From Thiopontia sp964415865 (lineage in GTDB: Bacteria > Pseudomonadota > Gammaproteobacteria > GCF-002020875): 64,000 nucleotides of DNA. The DNA is taken from the NCBI GenBank assembly GCA_964415865.1, contig CAYQBY010000001.1:62001-126000 (forward strand), in the 5' to 3' direction. The translations under genes and the position numbers were made by a program. This document shows positions 34,207-42,774 of the stretch, piece after piece (the stretch's first letter is position 1; each line of letters starts with the position of its first letter). The notes beneath the pieces were generated by a model. It was not told the origin of the DNA and did not search any database. It was given only the letters and a program-made list of their open reading frames with translations.

Positions 34207-35355
34207 TTACACCTTCAGGTTATAGCCGACACATGGGTCAATTGCCGTGATTATCATCTCTGCTACCGTACGGGCAGAGGAGGAATCTATATCCAGGCTA
34301 TTTAGTGCGCGTGTAACTACACCGTCAGGATGAAAGTTCCATTCGGTGGGGGCGAGTATCTGGTAGCGGCTGATGATCTGCTCTCCATTGTCATTATCAA
34401 TTTTAACCTGGTGGATTAGTTGACCACGCGCGGCCTCACTGATACCAAACCCACTATGACTACTTGCGGGAACAGGATAGTTGATTATTTGATGTTCATT
34501 TTCCAGATGATCCATCTTTGATGTTAATTGGACAAGTTCAGTGAGTCTGGCAACCTGACGCACCAATAAGCCATTGCCGTATTTTTCATGAAGTTGATCA
34601 AGCAGAGGGCTACTGGTTCTGGTTAGAGAACTGGACTCACAAGGTTCTCCATCCCAGAGGGGATGTTCAATATACTCAGGTTGTTCAAGTTGCCGCTCCA
34701 GTTCTACCAAGTCCAGCTCCGGTAGTAGATCTATATAACAGCTACCAGCACCACCCCAGCCAACTTGTTGGATCTTTTTTAATGATTGTGTGGTGACGGT
34801 CCTTTCTTCATTAAGCCAACTGTTGAACTGATCTATCTTTTCGATCTGTTCCCATTCTGCAGGCGGCCGTCCAAGGACTTTAAGTGTAATAATATTCTCT
34901 ATTTCACTCTTGATACGGTTAATTTGATCATGGTTCAGAGAGGGGATAACCGCATTAATCCTGAAAGAAGATTGTTCACCATTGAGAGCCTGCTGGTACT
35001 GTTGTTGAAGGGATATTATCTTTGCCATGCTGTCATGGTCGGCATCTCCCCACCCAAGCAGAGCTCTCCAAAGATGCTCTCGTATGGTCTCCATTCCTAC
35101 CAGTCGTTCACGAATTGTGTCCAGCAGTGGGCTAGGGGTGATTCCAGAGGCTTGCTCACATGCACGGGTTGCGGCACAGGCTTGTGCAGTACCACAGATA
35201 CTGAACAGCAGAGGCATCATCTGCAGGGTATGTTCAACTCTCTTGCCGCGGAATACCCTGCTTGCATGAACTGGACGGTTTGAAAGTATAGATGTTTTTG
35301 TGGTGCCATCAGGGTGCTTCCCAAGTTCTATGGTTATTCGCCCTTCCATGTTCAT
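34207..35355 (-). CDS. hupK: HupK/HoxV-like hydrogenase assembly protein (degenerate large subunit)
   Basis: 382 residues resembling a [NiFe]-hydrogenase large subunit that has lost its active site. The N-terminal motif is SICGTAQACAATRACE, matching RxCGxCxxxH but with the second Cys and the His missing. The C-terminus ends in DPCVGYNLKV, matching DPCxxC with the second Cys replaced by Tyr and no cleaved extension. In Cupriavidus HoxV acts as a scaffold between the HypCD complex and the large subunit; that role is inferred here. It lies between hypB and hypC. Family call is by motif and context. Confidence 0.85.
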   Translation of the reverse strand: MNMEGRITIELGKHPDGTTKTSILSNRPVHASRVFRGKRVEHTLQMMPLLFSICGTAQACAATRACEQASGITPSPLLDTIRERLVGMETIREHLWRALLGWGDADHDSMAKIISLQQQYQQALNGEQSSFRINAVIPSLNHDQINRIKSEIENIITLKVLGRPPAEWEQIEKIDQFNSWLNEERTVTTQSLKKIQQVGWGGAGSCYIDLLPELDLVELERQLEQPEYIEHPLWDGEPCESSSLTRTSSPLLDQLHEKYGNGLLVRQVARLTELVQLTSKMDHLENEHQIINYPVPASSHSGFGISEAARGQLIHQVKIDNDNGEQIISRYQILAPTEWNFHPDGVVTRALNSLDIDSSSARTVAEMIITAIDPCVGYNLKV

Positions 35356-35369
35356 GGTGTTTTGGTTAT

Positions 35370-36221
35370 CTATGAGTGAGAGTGAGTATGATGATGACCA
35401 TCAGTATTGTGATGGTGATGTTCAACCCTGCTTGGTTGCAATGATGGGGTTATAGTTTCACTATTAGAGAGAATGCTTCTGTAGTGTTTAAGCTCATGAC
35501 GTAGCCATTTGATCCAATGGTCAACCCCATTACCATTCTTGGCAGATAGAGAGATCATCTCAGCCGGATTGGATAGTTCACGTAGATACTGTTCTGCATG
35601 GGCAGGATCAAAATCATCAAGATATGGAAGCAGGTCTGTCTTGGTCAACAACATTAGATCAGCGGCTCTGAATATTACCGGATATTTAGCCGGTTTATCA
35701 TCTCCCTCGGTTACAGAGAGCAAGGTAATGTTGCGGTGGTGGCCTAGATCAAAGCTGGCAGGGCAGACCAGGTTTCCTACATTTTCGATAAAGAGGAGAT
35801 CAAGGTCATCCAGTGAAATCTGATGAAGTGCATCATGAACCATATGCGCATCGAGGTGGCAGGCGCTACCTGTTGAAATCTGACATGCAGGTACCCCTTT
35901 CTTTCTGATCCTGTCTGCATCATTCTCTGTCTCCAAATCCCCCTCTATAACACCAATGCGCAGCTCACCTTTCAGAGCATCAATGGTTGCCTCCAGAAGC
36001 GCGGTCTTACCTGTGCCTGGTGAAGACATCAGATTAATTGCCAATACCTGATGACGGTCAAAGTGTTCACGATTGTGTGAGGCTTGATGGTCATTTTCGT
36101 GAAGCAGTCCTTGCAGCACCTCAACAGCCTCACTGCCACTACTGGTACGGGAGAGCTTTCCATCTTCCATTACCAAGTGTTCATTGCCCGGCGTTATATT
36201 GCATCCACAGGTGTCACACAT
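35370..36221 (-). CDS. hypB: Nickel-inserting GTPase HypB
   Basis: Delivers Ni to the large subunit with HypA. It starts MCDTCGCN, the high-affinity N-terminal Ni site. The GTPase domain has the P-loop NLMSSPGTGKTALLEAT, EGDLETENDADRI, the metal-site Cys-His CHLDAHMV, FIENVGNLVCPASFDLG, and LLTKTDLL. It ends in a His-rich tail, VEHHHHNTDGHHHTHSHS; in most HypB proteins the His-rich stretch is near the N-terminus, so this arrangement is unusual. ATG 36221 chosen because it starts the CxxCGC motif and overlaps hypA by 8 bases. Confidence 0.96.
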   Translation of the reverse strand: MCDTCGCNITPGNEHLVMEDGKLSRTSSGSEAVEVLQGLLHENDHQASHNREHFDRHQVLAINLMSSPGTGKTALLEATIDALKGELRIGVIEGDLETENDADRIRKKGVPACQISTGSACHLDAHMVHDALHQISLDDLDLLFIENVGNLVCPASFDLGHHRNITLLSVTEGDDKPAKYPVIFRAADLMLLTKTDLLPYLDDFDPAHAEQYLRELSNPAEMISLSAKNGNGVDHWIKWLRHELKHYRSILSNSETITPSLQPSRVEHHHHNTDGHHHTHSHS

Positions 36222-36585
36222 CACTGTTCTCCATTTCTGCCTCTTTTTCAAGATCAATGCTTCTAAGAAGCATCTCATCTCCACTAATTAGTTCTGTTCT
36301 CCACTCGCCGCAATAGCCGCAGACCATCTTGTTTGCTGTGGCACTACTTTCAAGGTTGCAACTGCCACACCTAATAGTAATCGGCATCTCCTCAATTTCA
36401 AGTTCCGCATTTGATGCAACTGTTCCGGAGCGTGCGATTGTCCAGGCATTTTTTAATAATGGAATCTCTACTCCTGAAAGGGGGCCAACTTGTATATTTA
36501 TCAGTGAGACACTGGTTGCCCCATGTTTTTGTGCAATTGACTCCACCTGAGAAATTATCGACTGGCAGATTGATAACTCATGCAT
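36214..36585 (-). CDS. hypA: Hydrogenase nickel chaperone HypA
   Basis: 123 residues. It begins MHELSICQSII, with His2 as Ni ligand in the family. The zinc site has two CxxC pairs: CGSC near residue 73 and CGYC near 88 (MVCGYCGEW). The start at 36585 is the only one giving the required MHE N-terminus; two extra in-frame ATGs upstream overlap the second hypC. Confidence 0.97.
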   Translation of the reverse strand: MHELSICQSIISQVESIAQKHGATSVSLINIQVGPLSGVEIPLLKNAWTIARSGTVASNAELEIEEMPITIRCGSCNLESSATANKMVCGYCGEWRTELISGDEMLLRSIDLEKEAEMENSDV

Positions 36586-36799
36586 GGCTAATCTCATCAT
36601 AGATTTCCCACGCAGCTAAGGCTTCTTCCTTGGAGACTTTTTGTATCGCTTGACCAAGATGGCTGACAATATAGTCGCCAACATGAAGATCCTCATATTG
36701 CAGCATAAACAGACTGACATCGCGCTTAAACCCCTTGGCCTCACATTGAGCCATGAAGCCATCAATTTGTTTGATCTGCATGGGAATACCAAAACACAT
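36578..36799 (-). CDS. HypC/HupF-family chaperone (second copy)
   Basis: 73 residues beginning MCFGIPMQIKQI, then HVGDYIVSHLGQAIQKVSKEEA: a second HypC-type protein, first gene of the leftward maturation operon. Its sequence differs clearly from the copy coupled to hypD. In organisms with two HypC-type proteins one (HybG/HupF) serves a particular large subunit or protects it from oxygen, so this may be dedicated to one of the two hydrogenases here (inference). Confidence 0.93.
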   Translation of the reverse strand: MCFGIPMQIKQIDGFMAQCEAKGFKRDVSLFMLQYEDLHVGDYIVSHLGQAIQKVSKEEALAAWEIYDEISHA

Positions 36800-36947
36800 A
36801 ACTAAAATTATCCAGACAACAGGTTTATAAAGTATCGTACATATATCGAGTTAAAACTGCATAATGCCAATAATAATGCATAAAAGGTAATTGCTGGTTT
36901 GATGTCGGTCAATGGAGCATATTTTTGATGATAGTAAGGTTGACAAC
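36800..36947. promoter_or_regulatory. Divergent control region of the two hydrogenase operons
   Basis: 148 AT-rich bases between the leftward hyp operon and the rightward structural operon, so promoters for both should be here. The heptamer ATAATGC occurs twice (36861-36867 and 36873-36879), 12 bases apart, which is about one helical turn and could be a regulator site. I do not find a sigma-54 -24/-12 element with correct spacing. An in-frame ATG at 36912 could extend the protease gene by 12 residues. Confidence 0.45.
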
Positions 36948-37415
36948 ATGAAGCATACGCTTGTCTTGGGTTTGGGGAATACACTTCTTGGTGATGAAGG
37001 GGTAGGTGTTCGGGCCATTGAACGAATGGTTGAGAAGGGCGAGCAGTCGGGAGTGGAATTTATGGACGGAGGAACTCTCAGTTTTACCCTTGCGGGCCCA
37101 ATTGCCGATGCAGATCAGTTGATTGTGATTGATGCAGCCAATCTTCAGGGACGCAGTGGGGATGTGAAGGTGTTTGTGGATGAAGAGATGGATCATTTTA
37201 TTGGAACTGGAAAAATGAGCAGTGTCCATGAGGTTAGCCTTCTTGATCTGCTCTCTATAACAGCCCTCAGTTCCGATCTTCCAGCTCATCGAGCATTGAT
37301 TGGTGTTCAGCCGGAACAGGTTGATTGGAGTGAGATATTGACACCTGATGTAGCGTCTGCAATAGAGATAGTTGAGCAGGAGGTTGATCGGCTGTTACAG
37401 GAGTGGAATGAGTGA
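36948..37415 (+). CDS. hupD: Hydrogenase maturation protease (HyaD/HupD family)
   Basis: Endopeptidase that removes the C-terminal extension of the large subunit after Ni insertion. About 155 residues. LGLGNTLLGDEGVGVRAI carries the first Ni-probing acidic residue, VIDAAN the second (Asp), and SVHEVSLLDLL the His. It is the first gene of the rightward operon and presumably processes HynL. ATG 36948 is preferred because AAGG precedes it; ATG 36912 is possible. The stop overlaps the next ATG as ATGA. Confidence 0.95.
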   Translation: MKHTLVLGLGNTLLGDEGVGVRAIERMVEKGEQSGVEFMDGGTLSFTLAGPIADADQLIVIDAANLQGRSGDVKVFVDEEMDHFIGTGKMSSVHEVSLLDLLSITALSSDLPAHRALIGVQPEQVDWSEILTPDVASAIEIVEQEVDRLLQEWNE

Positions 37416-37840
37416 GTAGTCTGGATCAGATTGAGATTGAGGTTAGAGCTCCAATAAACCTAGAGATGATTTATTCGGTTGTTACTGAAATTAAAGCACT
37501 TCTTGAGAGATTGTTGATAGATGGAGAGAGAGGAGAGATAGATATCAAAAACCTTCCCCTCTCCTCTGGAGACAAGGAGGCGTTAAATGAGTTGCTTGGG
37601 GTTGGTGAGGTCTCTATTTTATTGAATGTGATGGGTGATACCACAATATCTGAGACATCTTACCCCGGGGTTTGGAGGGTTGTTCATCGTGATGTTGAGG
37701 GTAGACTGCTAGCAGATTCAGTCGAGATTTCCTCAGTTCCATCTTTTGTTGAGGTGGGTAGAGCTGAGATCAAGGATGCTCTGGAACAGCTCAATACAAT
37801 TGATCCTGGATTGCTTGACAATAACTCTTTTAAGGTGTAG
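37412..37840 (+). CDS. hupH: HupH/HyaF-like hydrogenase expression protein
   Basis: 142 residues. LLGVGEVSILLNVMGDTTISETSYPGVWRV matches, in pieces, the repeat of HupH/HyaF proteins (GEGEVS ... ESxFPGVWRV), followed by EISSVPSFVEVGRAEI. Classical HupH/HyaF has about 280 residues with two such repeats; this one is half-length with one. In rhizobia HupH and HupK help mature the uptake hydrogenase. It lies between the protease and the small-subunit gene. Confidence 0.85.
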   Translation: MSSLDQIEIEVRAPINLEMIYSVVTEIKALLERLLIDGERGEIDIKNLPLSSGDKEALNELLGVGEVSILLNVMGDTTISETSYPGVWRVVHRDVEGRLLADSVEISSVPSFVEVGRAEIKDALEQLNTIDPGLLDNNSFKV

Positions 37841-37903
37841 ATATAGGTGGTGTAAATATAGTTAGTATAAGTTTACAGACAGGTTATTTAGAGGGAGTCG
37901 GTA

Positions 37904-38995
37904 ATGAGTGCAGAGAAACATAGTGAAGATACTCTAATCAGTGAGACATTTGCTGATCACCTGGATAGAAGTGGGGTAAGTCGAAGAGGTTTTCTGAAAT
38001 TCTGTACCTCGATGGCAACAGCACTGGCACTACCAGCAGGTTCGGCGGAGGTGATGGCAGAAGCACTTGCTGCTGCAAAACGCCCAACAGTTATCTGGCT
38101 CTCATTCCAGGAGTGTACTGGATGTACAGAGTCAATAACCCGGTCTCATACTCCGACAATAGAGAACCTGATTTTCGATTTTATATCCCTTGACTACCAT
38201 CATACCTTGCAGGCGGCGGCCGGTTTCCAGGCTGAGGAGGCGCGTGATCAGGCAATGAAGGATGCATACGGCAAATATCTGCTGATAGTGGATGGTTCCA
38301 TTCCCACTAAAGATGGTGGCATCTACTCCACCATTGCAGGGCGTACAAATCTTAGTATGTTGGAGGAGGTGGCTGCTGGTGCAGCAGCAGTTATATCTGT
38401 TGGTACCTGTGCAGCATATGGGGGCCTTCCGCATGCTGATCCAAACCCAACCGGTGCAGTTCCTGTAACTGATATTGTGAAAGATAAACCAGTTATGAAC
38501 ATACCTGGCTGTCCTCCTATTGGCCTGGTAATGACTAGTGCGATAGCACACTTCCTGACATTTGGCAGACTGCCAGATATGGATGAGATTGGTCGTCCCA
38601 AGGCATTCTATGGCGACAGTATTCATGACCGCTGTTACCGACGTCCATTCTATGATCAGGGGCTATTTGCTAAATCCTTTGATGATGAGGGTGCTCGTAA
38701 AGGTTGGTGTCTTTATGAGCTTGGCTGCAAGGGTCCAACCACACACAATGCCTGTGCCACCATGAAGTGGAATGATGGCACCAGCTTCCCGATTGAGTCA
38801 GGGCATCCTTGCCTAGGCTGTTCGGAACCGGATTTTTGGGATCATGGCGGATTCTATGATCCACTCTCAACCACAGAGTGGGGTACTGCAGAGGGTGTTG
38901 CTGCTGCAGCAGCAGCTGGCGCAGCCATTGGTGCAGGTTCAGCGATGTTGGCGCGTGGTAAGTCCTCTGAGGACAAGGGGGAGAGTTCGTCATGA
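37904..38995 (+). CDS. hynS: [NiFe]-hydrogenase small subunit, Isp type (group 1e)
   Basis: Electron-transfer subunit with three Fe-S clusters, exported by the Tat system. The Tat motif SRRGFLKF is at residues 26-33. Proximal cluster: ECTGCTES, with Gly between the cysteines, and VGTCAAYGG, so the standard four-Cys site rather than the six-Cys site of O2-tolerant group 1d enzymes. Other cluster residues are IPGCPP, HDRCYRR, ELGCKGP, and HPCLGCSEPDFWD. The C-terminus has an Ala/Gly-rich segment (about residues 325-348) and a polar tail. It has 363 residues. Followed by isp1-isp2-hynL, the order known from Thiocapsa and Allochromatium. Confidence 0.95.
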   Translation: MSAEKHSEDTLISETFADHLDRSGVSRRGFLKFCTSMATALALPAGSAEVMAEALAAAKRPTVIWLSFQECTGCTESITRSHTPTIENLIFDFISLDYHHTLQAAAGFQAEEARDQAMKDAYGKYLLIVDGSIPTKDGGIYSTIAGRTNLSMLEEVAAGAAAVISVGTCAAYGGLPHADPNPTGAVPVTDIVKDKPVMNIPGCPPIGLVMTSAIAHFLTFGRLPDMDEIGRPKAFYGDSIHDRCYRRPFYDQGLFAKSFDDEGARKGWCLYELGCKGPTTHNACATMKWNDGTSFPIESGHPCLGCSEPDFWDHGGFYDPLSTTEWGTAEGVAAAAAAGAAIGAGSAMLARGKSSEDKGESSS

Positions 38996-39648
38996 GTTTG
39001 CTCGAGTTTGCTCGAGGGTCGGCAATGGAGTGGTCATTGATGATCCTTGTGGCTGGCATGGCGTGGCGTCTGATTGGCGCATTATTACTGCGCCGCACAA
39101 AAGATCTCTCTGAGCCTCGCCAGAGTGCATTGGGTGTTATTGGTTCACTGCGTGCAATTGTTGTTCGTAGTTTTCCGCACCGTGAACTTGCCATGCCAAC
39201 TGCATTTTCTCATATCGTTGGGTACACAATGCATATTGGAATCGGGATTGTAGTGTTTGGTTTTATTCCCCATATTTTGTTCTTTGAAAATATTACTGGT
39301 GCCAGTTGGTCTGGGTTGTCCAATAATGTGATTGAAATTTCCGCCATCTTTGCAATCGCCGCTATGGTTGCGCAACTTCTACGCAGAATTCTTCATCCCG
39401 TGTTGCGAACAATATCTACCCTGGATGATTACATGAGCTGGTTGGTTACGATTCTTCCACTACTGACAGGGGTTGCGGCACATAGCCACTGGATCTCAAG
39501 CTATGAGACAGTGATGGCTATCCACCTTCTTAGTGTTGAGCTACTGTTTGTCTGGATTCCATTCAGTAAATTGATGCATGGGATCTGGGTTGTACCATCA
39601 AGAGCCCATCTTGGAACAGTGTTTGGTCGTAGGGGTGTGCGGATATGA
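38992..39648 (+). CDS. isp1: Isp1, membrane cytochrome b-like hydrogenase subunit
   Basis: 218 residues with about five membrane helices, resembling the DsrM/NarI cytochrome b family. Candidate heme histidines occur in the helices (AFSHIVGYTMHIG, VAAHSHWI, MAIHLL). In Isp-type hydrogenases Isp1 and Isp2 pass electrons between HynSL and the membrane quinone or sulfur pool. The start overlaps the hynS stop by ATGA; a second ATG at 39025 begins at the first helix. A 10-bp tandem duplication (TTTGCTCGAG twice) lies in the first codons. Confidence 0.9.
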   Translation: MSLLEFARGSAMEWSLMILVAGMAWRLIGALLLRRTKDLSEPRQSALGVIGSLRAIVVRSFPHRELAMPTAFSHIVGYTMHIGIGIVVFGFIPHILFFENITGASWSGLSNNVIEISAIFAIAAMVAQLLRRILHPVLRTISTLDDYMSWLVTILPLLTGVAAHSHWISSYETVMAIHLLSVELLFVWIPFSKLMHGIWVVPSRAHLGTVFGRRGVRI

Positions 39649-40976
39649 GTGTAAATGCCGAGGCTTTTAGTCAGTTTCAACAGGCGATCCTGTCATTGGA
39701 GCAGATGTCTCGTCCATCTGATCTTTCTCCTGAGGATCAGGTTGCACGAGTGAAGTCTGTCTTTGAAAGAAAGCTGGATGAGAGCATGGCAGTCCAGTTG
39801 GAATCTTGTATTCACTGTGGGCAGTGTGCTGAGGCATGCCATTTCCATGTTCAGACCCAGGACCCCAAATATATTCCTGTCCGCAAATTTGAATTGTTGC
39901 GTCGTTTCTATCGTCGAGAAAAGAGTCCGATGCGCTGGATTCACCGCCTATATACGCGTGATATCACGGCGGGCGATCTGGAGGAGTGGCAGGAATTGGT
40001 GTATGACTCCTGTACCGAGTGTGCCCGTTGTGCAACGGTCTGCCCAATGGGAATCAATATTGCATCTATGGTCAATATTACACGTCAGGGTTACGCTGAG
40101 GCCGGACTAATTCCTGGTGGGCTACAGACTGTGGAGCAAGAGCAGTGTGAACAGGGAACCGTATTTGGTGTTGGAGAAGAGCAGTTTTTTGGAGCAATCG
40201 AATGGTTGAAAGAGGAGGGGCTGGAGGCTCCGCTGAATAAGGCCAAGGCTGATATTCTATTGGTAACCACGGTAGTGGATATCATGTTGTTTAAGGATGC
40301 ATTGAGATCCACAGTTAAAATTCTGAACCATCTAGGGGTGGACTGGACATTTAGTAGTCATGGTTTTGAGGCAGCCAACTTTGGCTTGCTCTCTGGACTT
40401 GAAGACTTGCAGAAACATGCATCAGGCAAGGTGATTGATGCAGCCATTGCCTGTGGTGCAAAAACTGTCATTATTCCTGAGTGTGGGCATGCCTATCCGG
40501 CAATTCGTTGGGAGGGCGCCAATGAACGGGGTGAACCACTTCCATTCAAGGTTATGGCAATAGCAGAGTATATGGGGCAAGAGGTTAGTGCTGGCCGCCT
40601 GAAACTTAAAAAGATAGGTAAGGATAAAAAGGTTACCTACCATGATCCCTGCAAGATTGCTCGGCATGGAGGTGTTGTGGAAGAGCCGCGGCAGGTATTG
40701 AATGCGCTCGGTGTTGATTTCCGTGATATGGAGTCACCAGGGATAATGAACTGGTGTTGTGGCGGAGGTGCTGGTGTCTTTCTGATCGATCGTGCCGCTG
40801 ATCTCCGGAACAAAGCATTCGAGATAAAAATAAAACAGGTTAATGATACGGGTGCAGACAGTGTGGTTCTGACCTGTGGCAGTTGTCGTGCAAACTTCCT
40901 GAACGGTAAGGAGGCTGCACAGTGGGACAAGAAGATTGAGAGTCTTGTTGAGTTAGTGGGTGATAATCTTGCGTGA
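39645..40976 (+). CDS. isp2: Isp2, HdrD/DsrK-like iron-sulfur hydrogenase subunit
   Basis: 443 residues. N-terminal half has two [4Fe-4S] motifs: SCIHCGQCAEACHF and SCTECARCATVCPMG. The C-terminal half has two CCG domains, as in heterodisulfide reductase HdrD and DsrK: HDPCKIARHGG, NWCCGGGAGVF, and LTCGSCRANF, plus an earlier PECGHAYP. These modules fit a disulfide- or polysulfide-linked electron path, which is the basis for the proposed link of Isp hydrogenases to sulfur metabolism. ATGA overlap with isp1. Confidence 0.94.
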   Translation: MSVNAEAFSQFQQAILSLEQMSRPSDLSPEDQVARVKSVFERKLDESMAVQLESCIHCGQCAEACHFHVQTQDPKYIPVRKFELLRRFYRREKSPMRWIHRLYTRDITAGDLEEWQELVYDSCTECARCATVCPMGINIASMVNITRQGYAEAGLIPGGLQTVEQEQCEQGTVFGVGEEQFFGAIEWLKEEGLEAPLNKAKADILLVTTVVDIMLFKDALRSTVKILNHLGVDWTFSSHGFEAANFGLLSGLEDLQKHASGKVIDAAIACGAKTVIIPECGHAYPAIRWEGANERGEPLPFKVMAIAEYMGQEVSAGRLKLKKIGKDKKVTYHDPCKIARHGGVVEEPRQVLNALGVDFRDMESPGIMNWCCGGGAGVFLIDRAADLRNKAFEIKIKQVNDTGADSVVLTCGSCRANFLNGKEAAQWDKKIESLVELVGDNLA

Positions 40977-41011
40977 TGCTATTACGTAATGGATAAACCA
41001 AGGATAGAAAA

Positions 41012-42739
41012 ATGAGTGAACGTATTGTTGTAGATCCAATCACAAGAATCGAGGGTCATCTTCGTATTGAGGCGAAGATGGATGGGAATAAGATTGATGC
41101 AGCCTATTCCTCTGGAACCATGGTGCGTGGAATCGAGAATATTTTGAAGGGCAGAGATCCACGAGACGCATGGGTCTTTACCCAGCGTATCTGTGGCGTG
41201 TGTACTCTGGTTCACGGAGTTGCCTCGATCAGGGCAGTTGAGGATGCGTTGGATTGGGAGATTCCACCCAATGCACAGTTGATCAGAAATCTTATGATCG
41301 CTGCCCAATATGTTCATGATCATGTAATGCATTTTTACCACCTTCATGCCCTTGATTGGGTTGATGTGGTTTCGGCGCTAAGTGCCGATCCAAAAGCTAC
41401 ATCGGAGCTAGCCCAGTCGATCAGTTCATGGCCCAAGTCATCTCCAGGTTATTTCTCAGATATTCAGAAGAAAGTGAAAGGGTTTGTTGAGAGTGGACAG
41501 TTGGGAATTTTCTCCAATGCCTATTGGGGACACCCTGCCTACAAGCTACCGGCAGAGGCCAACTTGATGGCGGTCGCCCACTATCTTGAGGCACTGGAGT
41601 GGCAACGTGATGTCGTGAAAATTCATACCATTCTGGGCGGAAAAAATCCCCATCCAAATTTTGTGGTAGGTGGTGCGCCAGTTGCAATTAGTACAGAAGA
41701 TACCGGAAATACTGCATTGAACATGGACGGGTTGATGACCATCAAAAGTGTGATTGAGAAGATGCAGTCCTTTGTTGATCAGGTATATGTGCCTGATACG
41801 TTGGCAATTGCAGGATTCTATAAGGATTGGTTTGCCAAGGGAGAGGGTGTTGGAAACTTCCTGGTGATGGGGGATTTTCCTGCCAAGGGTAATAATGATG
41901 TCGATAGCTTCCTTGTGCCTCCCGGTGTCATTCTGAACAGAGATCTCTCTACTATTCATGATCTTGATCTTAATGACTCTGGCCAAATCAGGGAGTCTGT
42001 AGCCCACTCATGGTATGACTATAGTGGTGGAAAAAATGAGAGTCTTCACCCTTATGATGGTGAGACTAATCTTAACTACAGTGGCCCTACACCACCTTAC
42101 GAACATCTGGATGTGGACCAATCCTATTCCTGGTTGAAGTCCCCTCGTTGGAATGGGCACGCGATGGAGGTTGGACCATTGGCGCGAGTATTGGCGATGT
42201 ATGCTAAAGGGCATGAGCAGACGGTAGAGTTGGCAAATTATACACTCAAAACCTTGGACGCTCCACTGGAGGCTATGTTCTCTACCTTGGGACGTACTGC
42301 GGCTCGTACCCTGGAGACCAAGATCTTTGCAGATAATATGATGGATTGGTTTAATACACTGGTTGCCAATATAAAGGCTGGTGATTTGACTACACATAAC
42401 CAAAAATATTGGGATCCTGCTGATTGGCCAAGTGAGGCACGTGGAGTTGGATTTACTGAGGCGCCACGTGGGGCGCTGGCTCACTGGATTGTTATCAAAG
42501 ATCAGAAGATTGATAATTATCAGGCTGTGGTTCCCAGCACATGGAATGCTGGCCCAAGGGATGAAAAGGGGCAGGCTGGTCCATATGAGGCGGCACTTGC
42601 GGATCGTCATACAATGCATGACCCTAAGCAACCACTGGAGATTTTACGAACAATCCACAGTTTTGATCCATGTATTGCCTGTGCAGTTCATGTGGTTGAT
42701 CCGAATGGTGAGGAACTTACCCAGGTTAAAGTAATCTGA
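41012..42739 (+). CDS. hynL: [NiFe]-hydrogenase large subunit, Isp type (group 1e)
   Basis: Catalytic subunit, 575 residues. L1 motif near residue 60: QRICGVCTLVHGVASIRAVE; L2 motif at the C-terminus: DPCIACAVH, followed by a 15-residue extension VVDPNGEELTQVKVI to be cut after the His by the protease. All four Ni-ligating cysteines are present. It starts with SERIVVDPITRIEGHLRIE, standard for group 1. AAGGA precedes the ATG; 35 bases after isp2. It has no signal peptide, so it rides with HynS through Tat. Confidence 0.97.
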   Translation: MSERIVVDPITRIEGHLRIEAKMDGNKIDAAYSSGTMVRGIENILKGRDPRDAWVFTQRICGVCTLVHGVASIRAVEDALDWEIPPNAQLIRNLMIAAQYVHDHVMHFYHLHALDWVDVVSALSADPKATSELAQSISSWPKSSPGYFSDIQKKVKGFVESGQLGIFSNAYWGHPAYKLPAEANLMAVAHYLEALEWQRDVVKIHTILGGKNPHPNFVVGGAPVAISTEDTGNTALNMDGLMTIKSVIEKMQSFVDQVYVPDTLAIAGFYKDWFAKGEGVGNFLVMGDFPAKGNNDVDSFLVPPGVILNRDLSTIHDLDLNDSGQIRESVAHSWYDYSGGKNESLHPYDGETNLNYSGPTPPYEHLDVDQSYSWLKSPRWNGHAMEVGPLARVLAMYAKGHEQTVELANYTLKTLDAPLEAMFSTLGRTAARTLETKIFADNMMDWFNTLVANIKAGDLTTHNQKYWDPADWPSEARGVGFTEAPRGALAHWIVIKDQKIDNYQAVVPSTWNAGPRDEKGQAGPYEAALADRHTMHDPKQPLEILRTIHSFDPCIACAVHVVDPNGEELTQVKVI

Positions 42740-42774
42740 TTTAGAAATAATGAAGAAGCGCGAGGATGACAGAG

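Noticed and set aside
36856..36880. Possible sigma-54 promoter (TTGGCA ... TGCA on the minus strand)
   Set aside because: The GG to GC distance is 8 rather than 12 bases, so the -24/-12 geometry fails.
38132..38626. Long reading frame on the minus strand inside hynS
   Set aside because: Antisense shadow of a strongly conserved hydrogenase gene; peptide is Cys/His/Asn-rich without family features or ribosome site.
41546..42631. Two long minus-strand frames opposite hynL
   Set aside because: Shadows of the large-subunit coding frame; no plausible domains.
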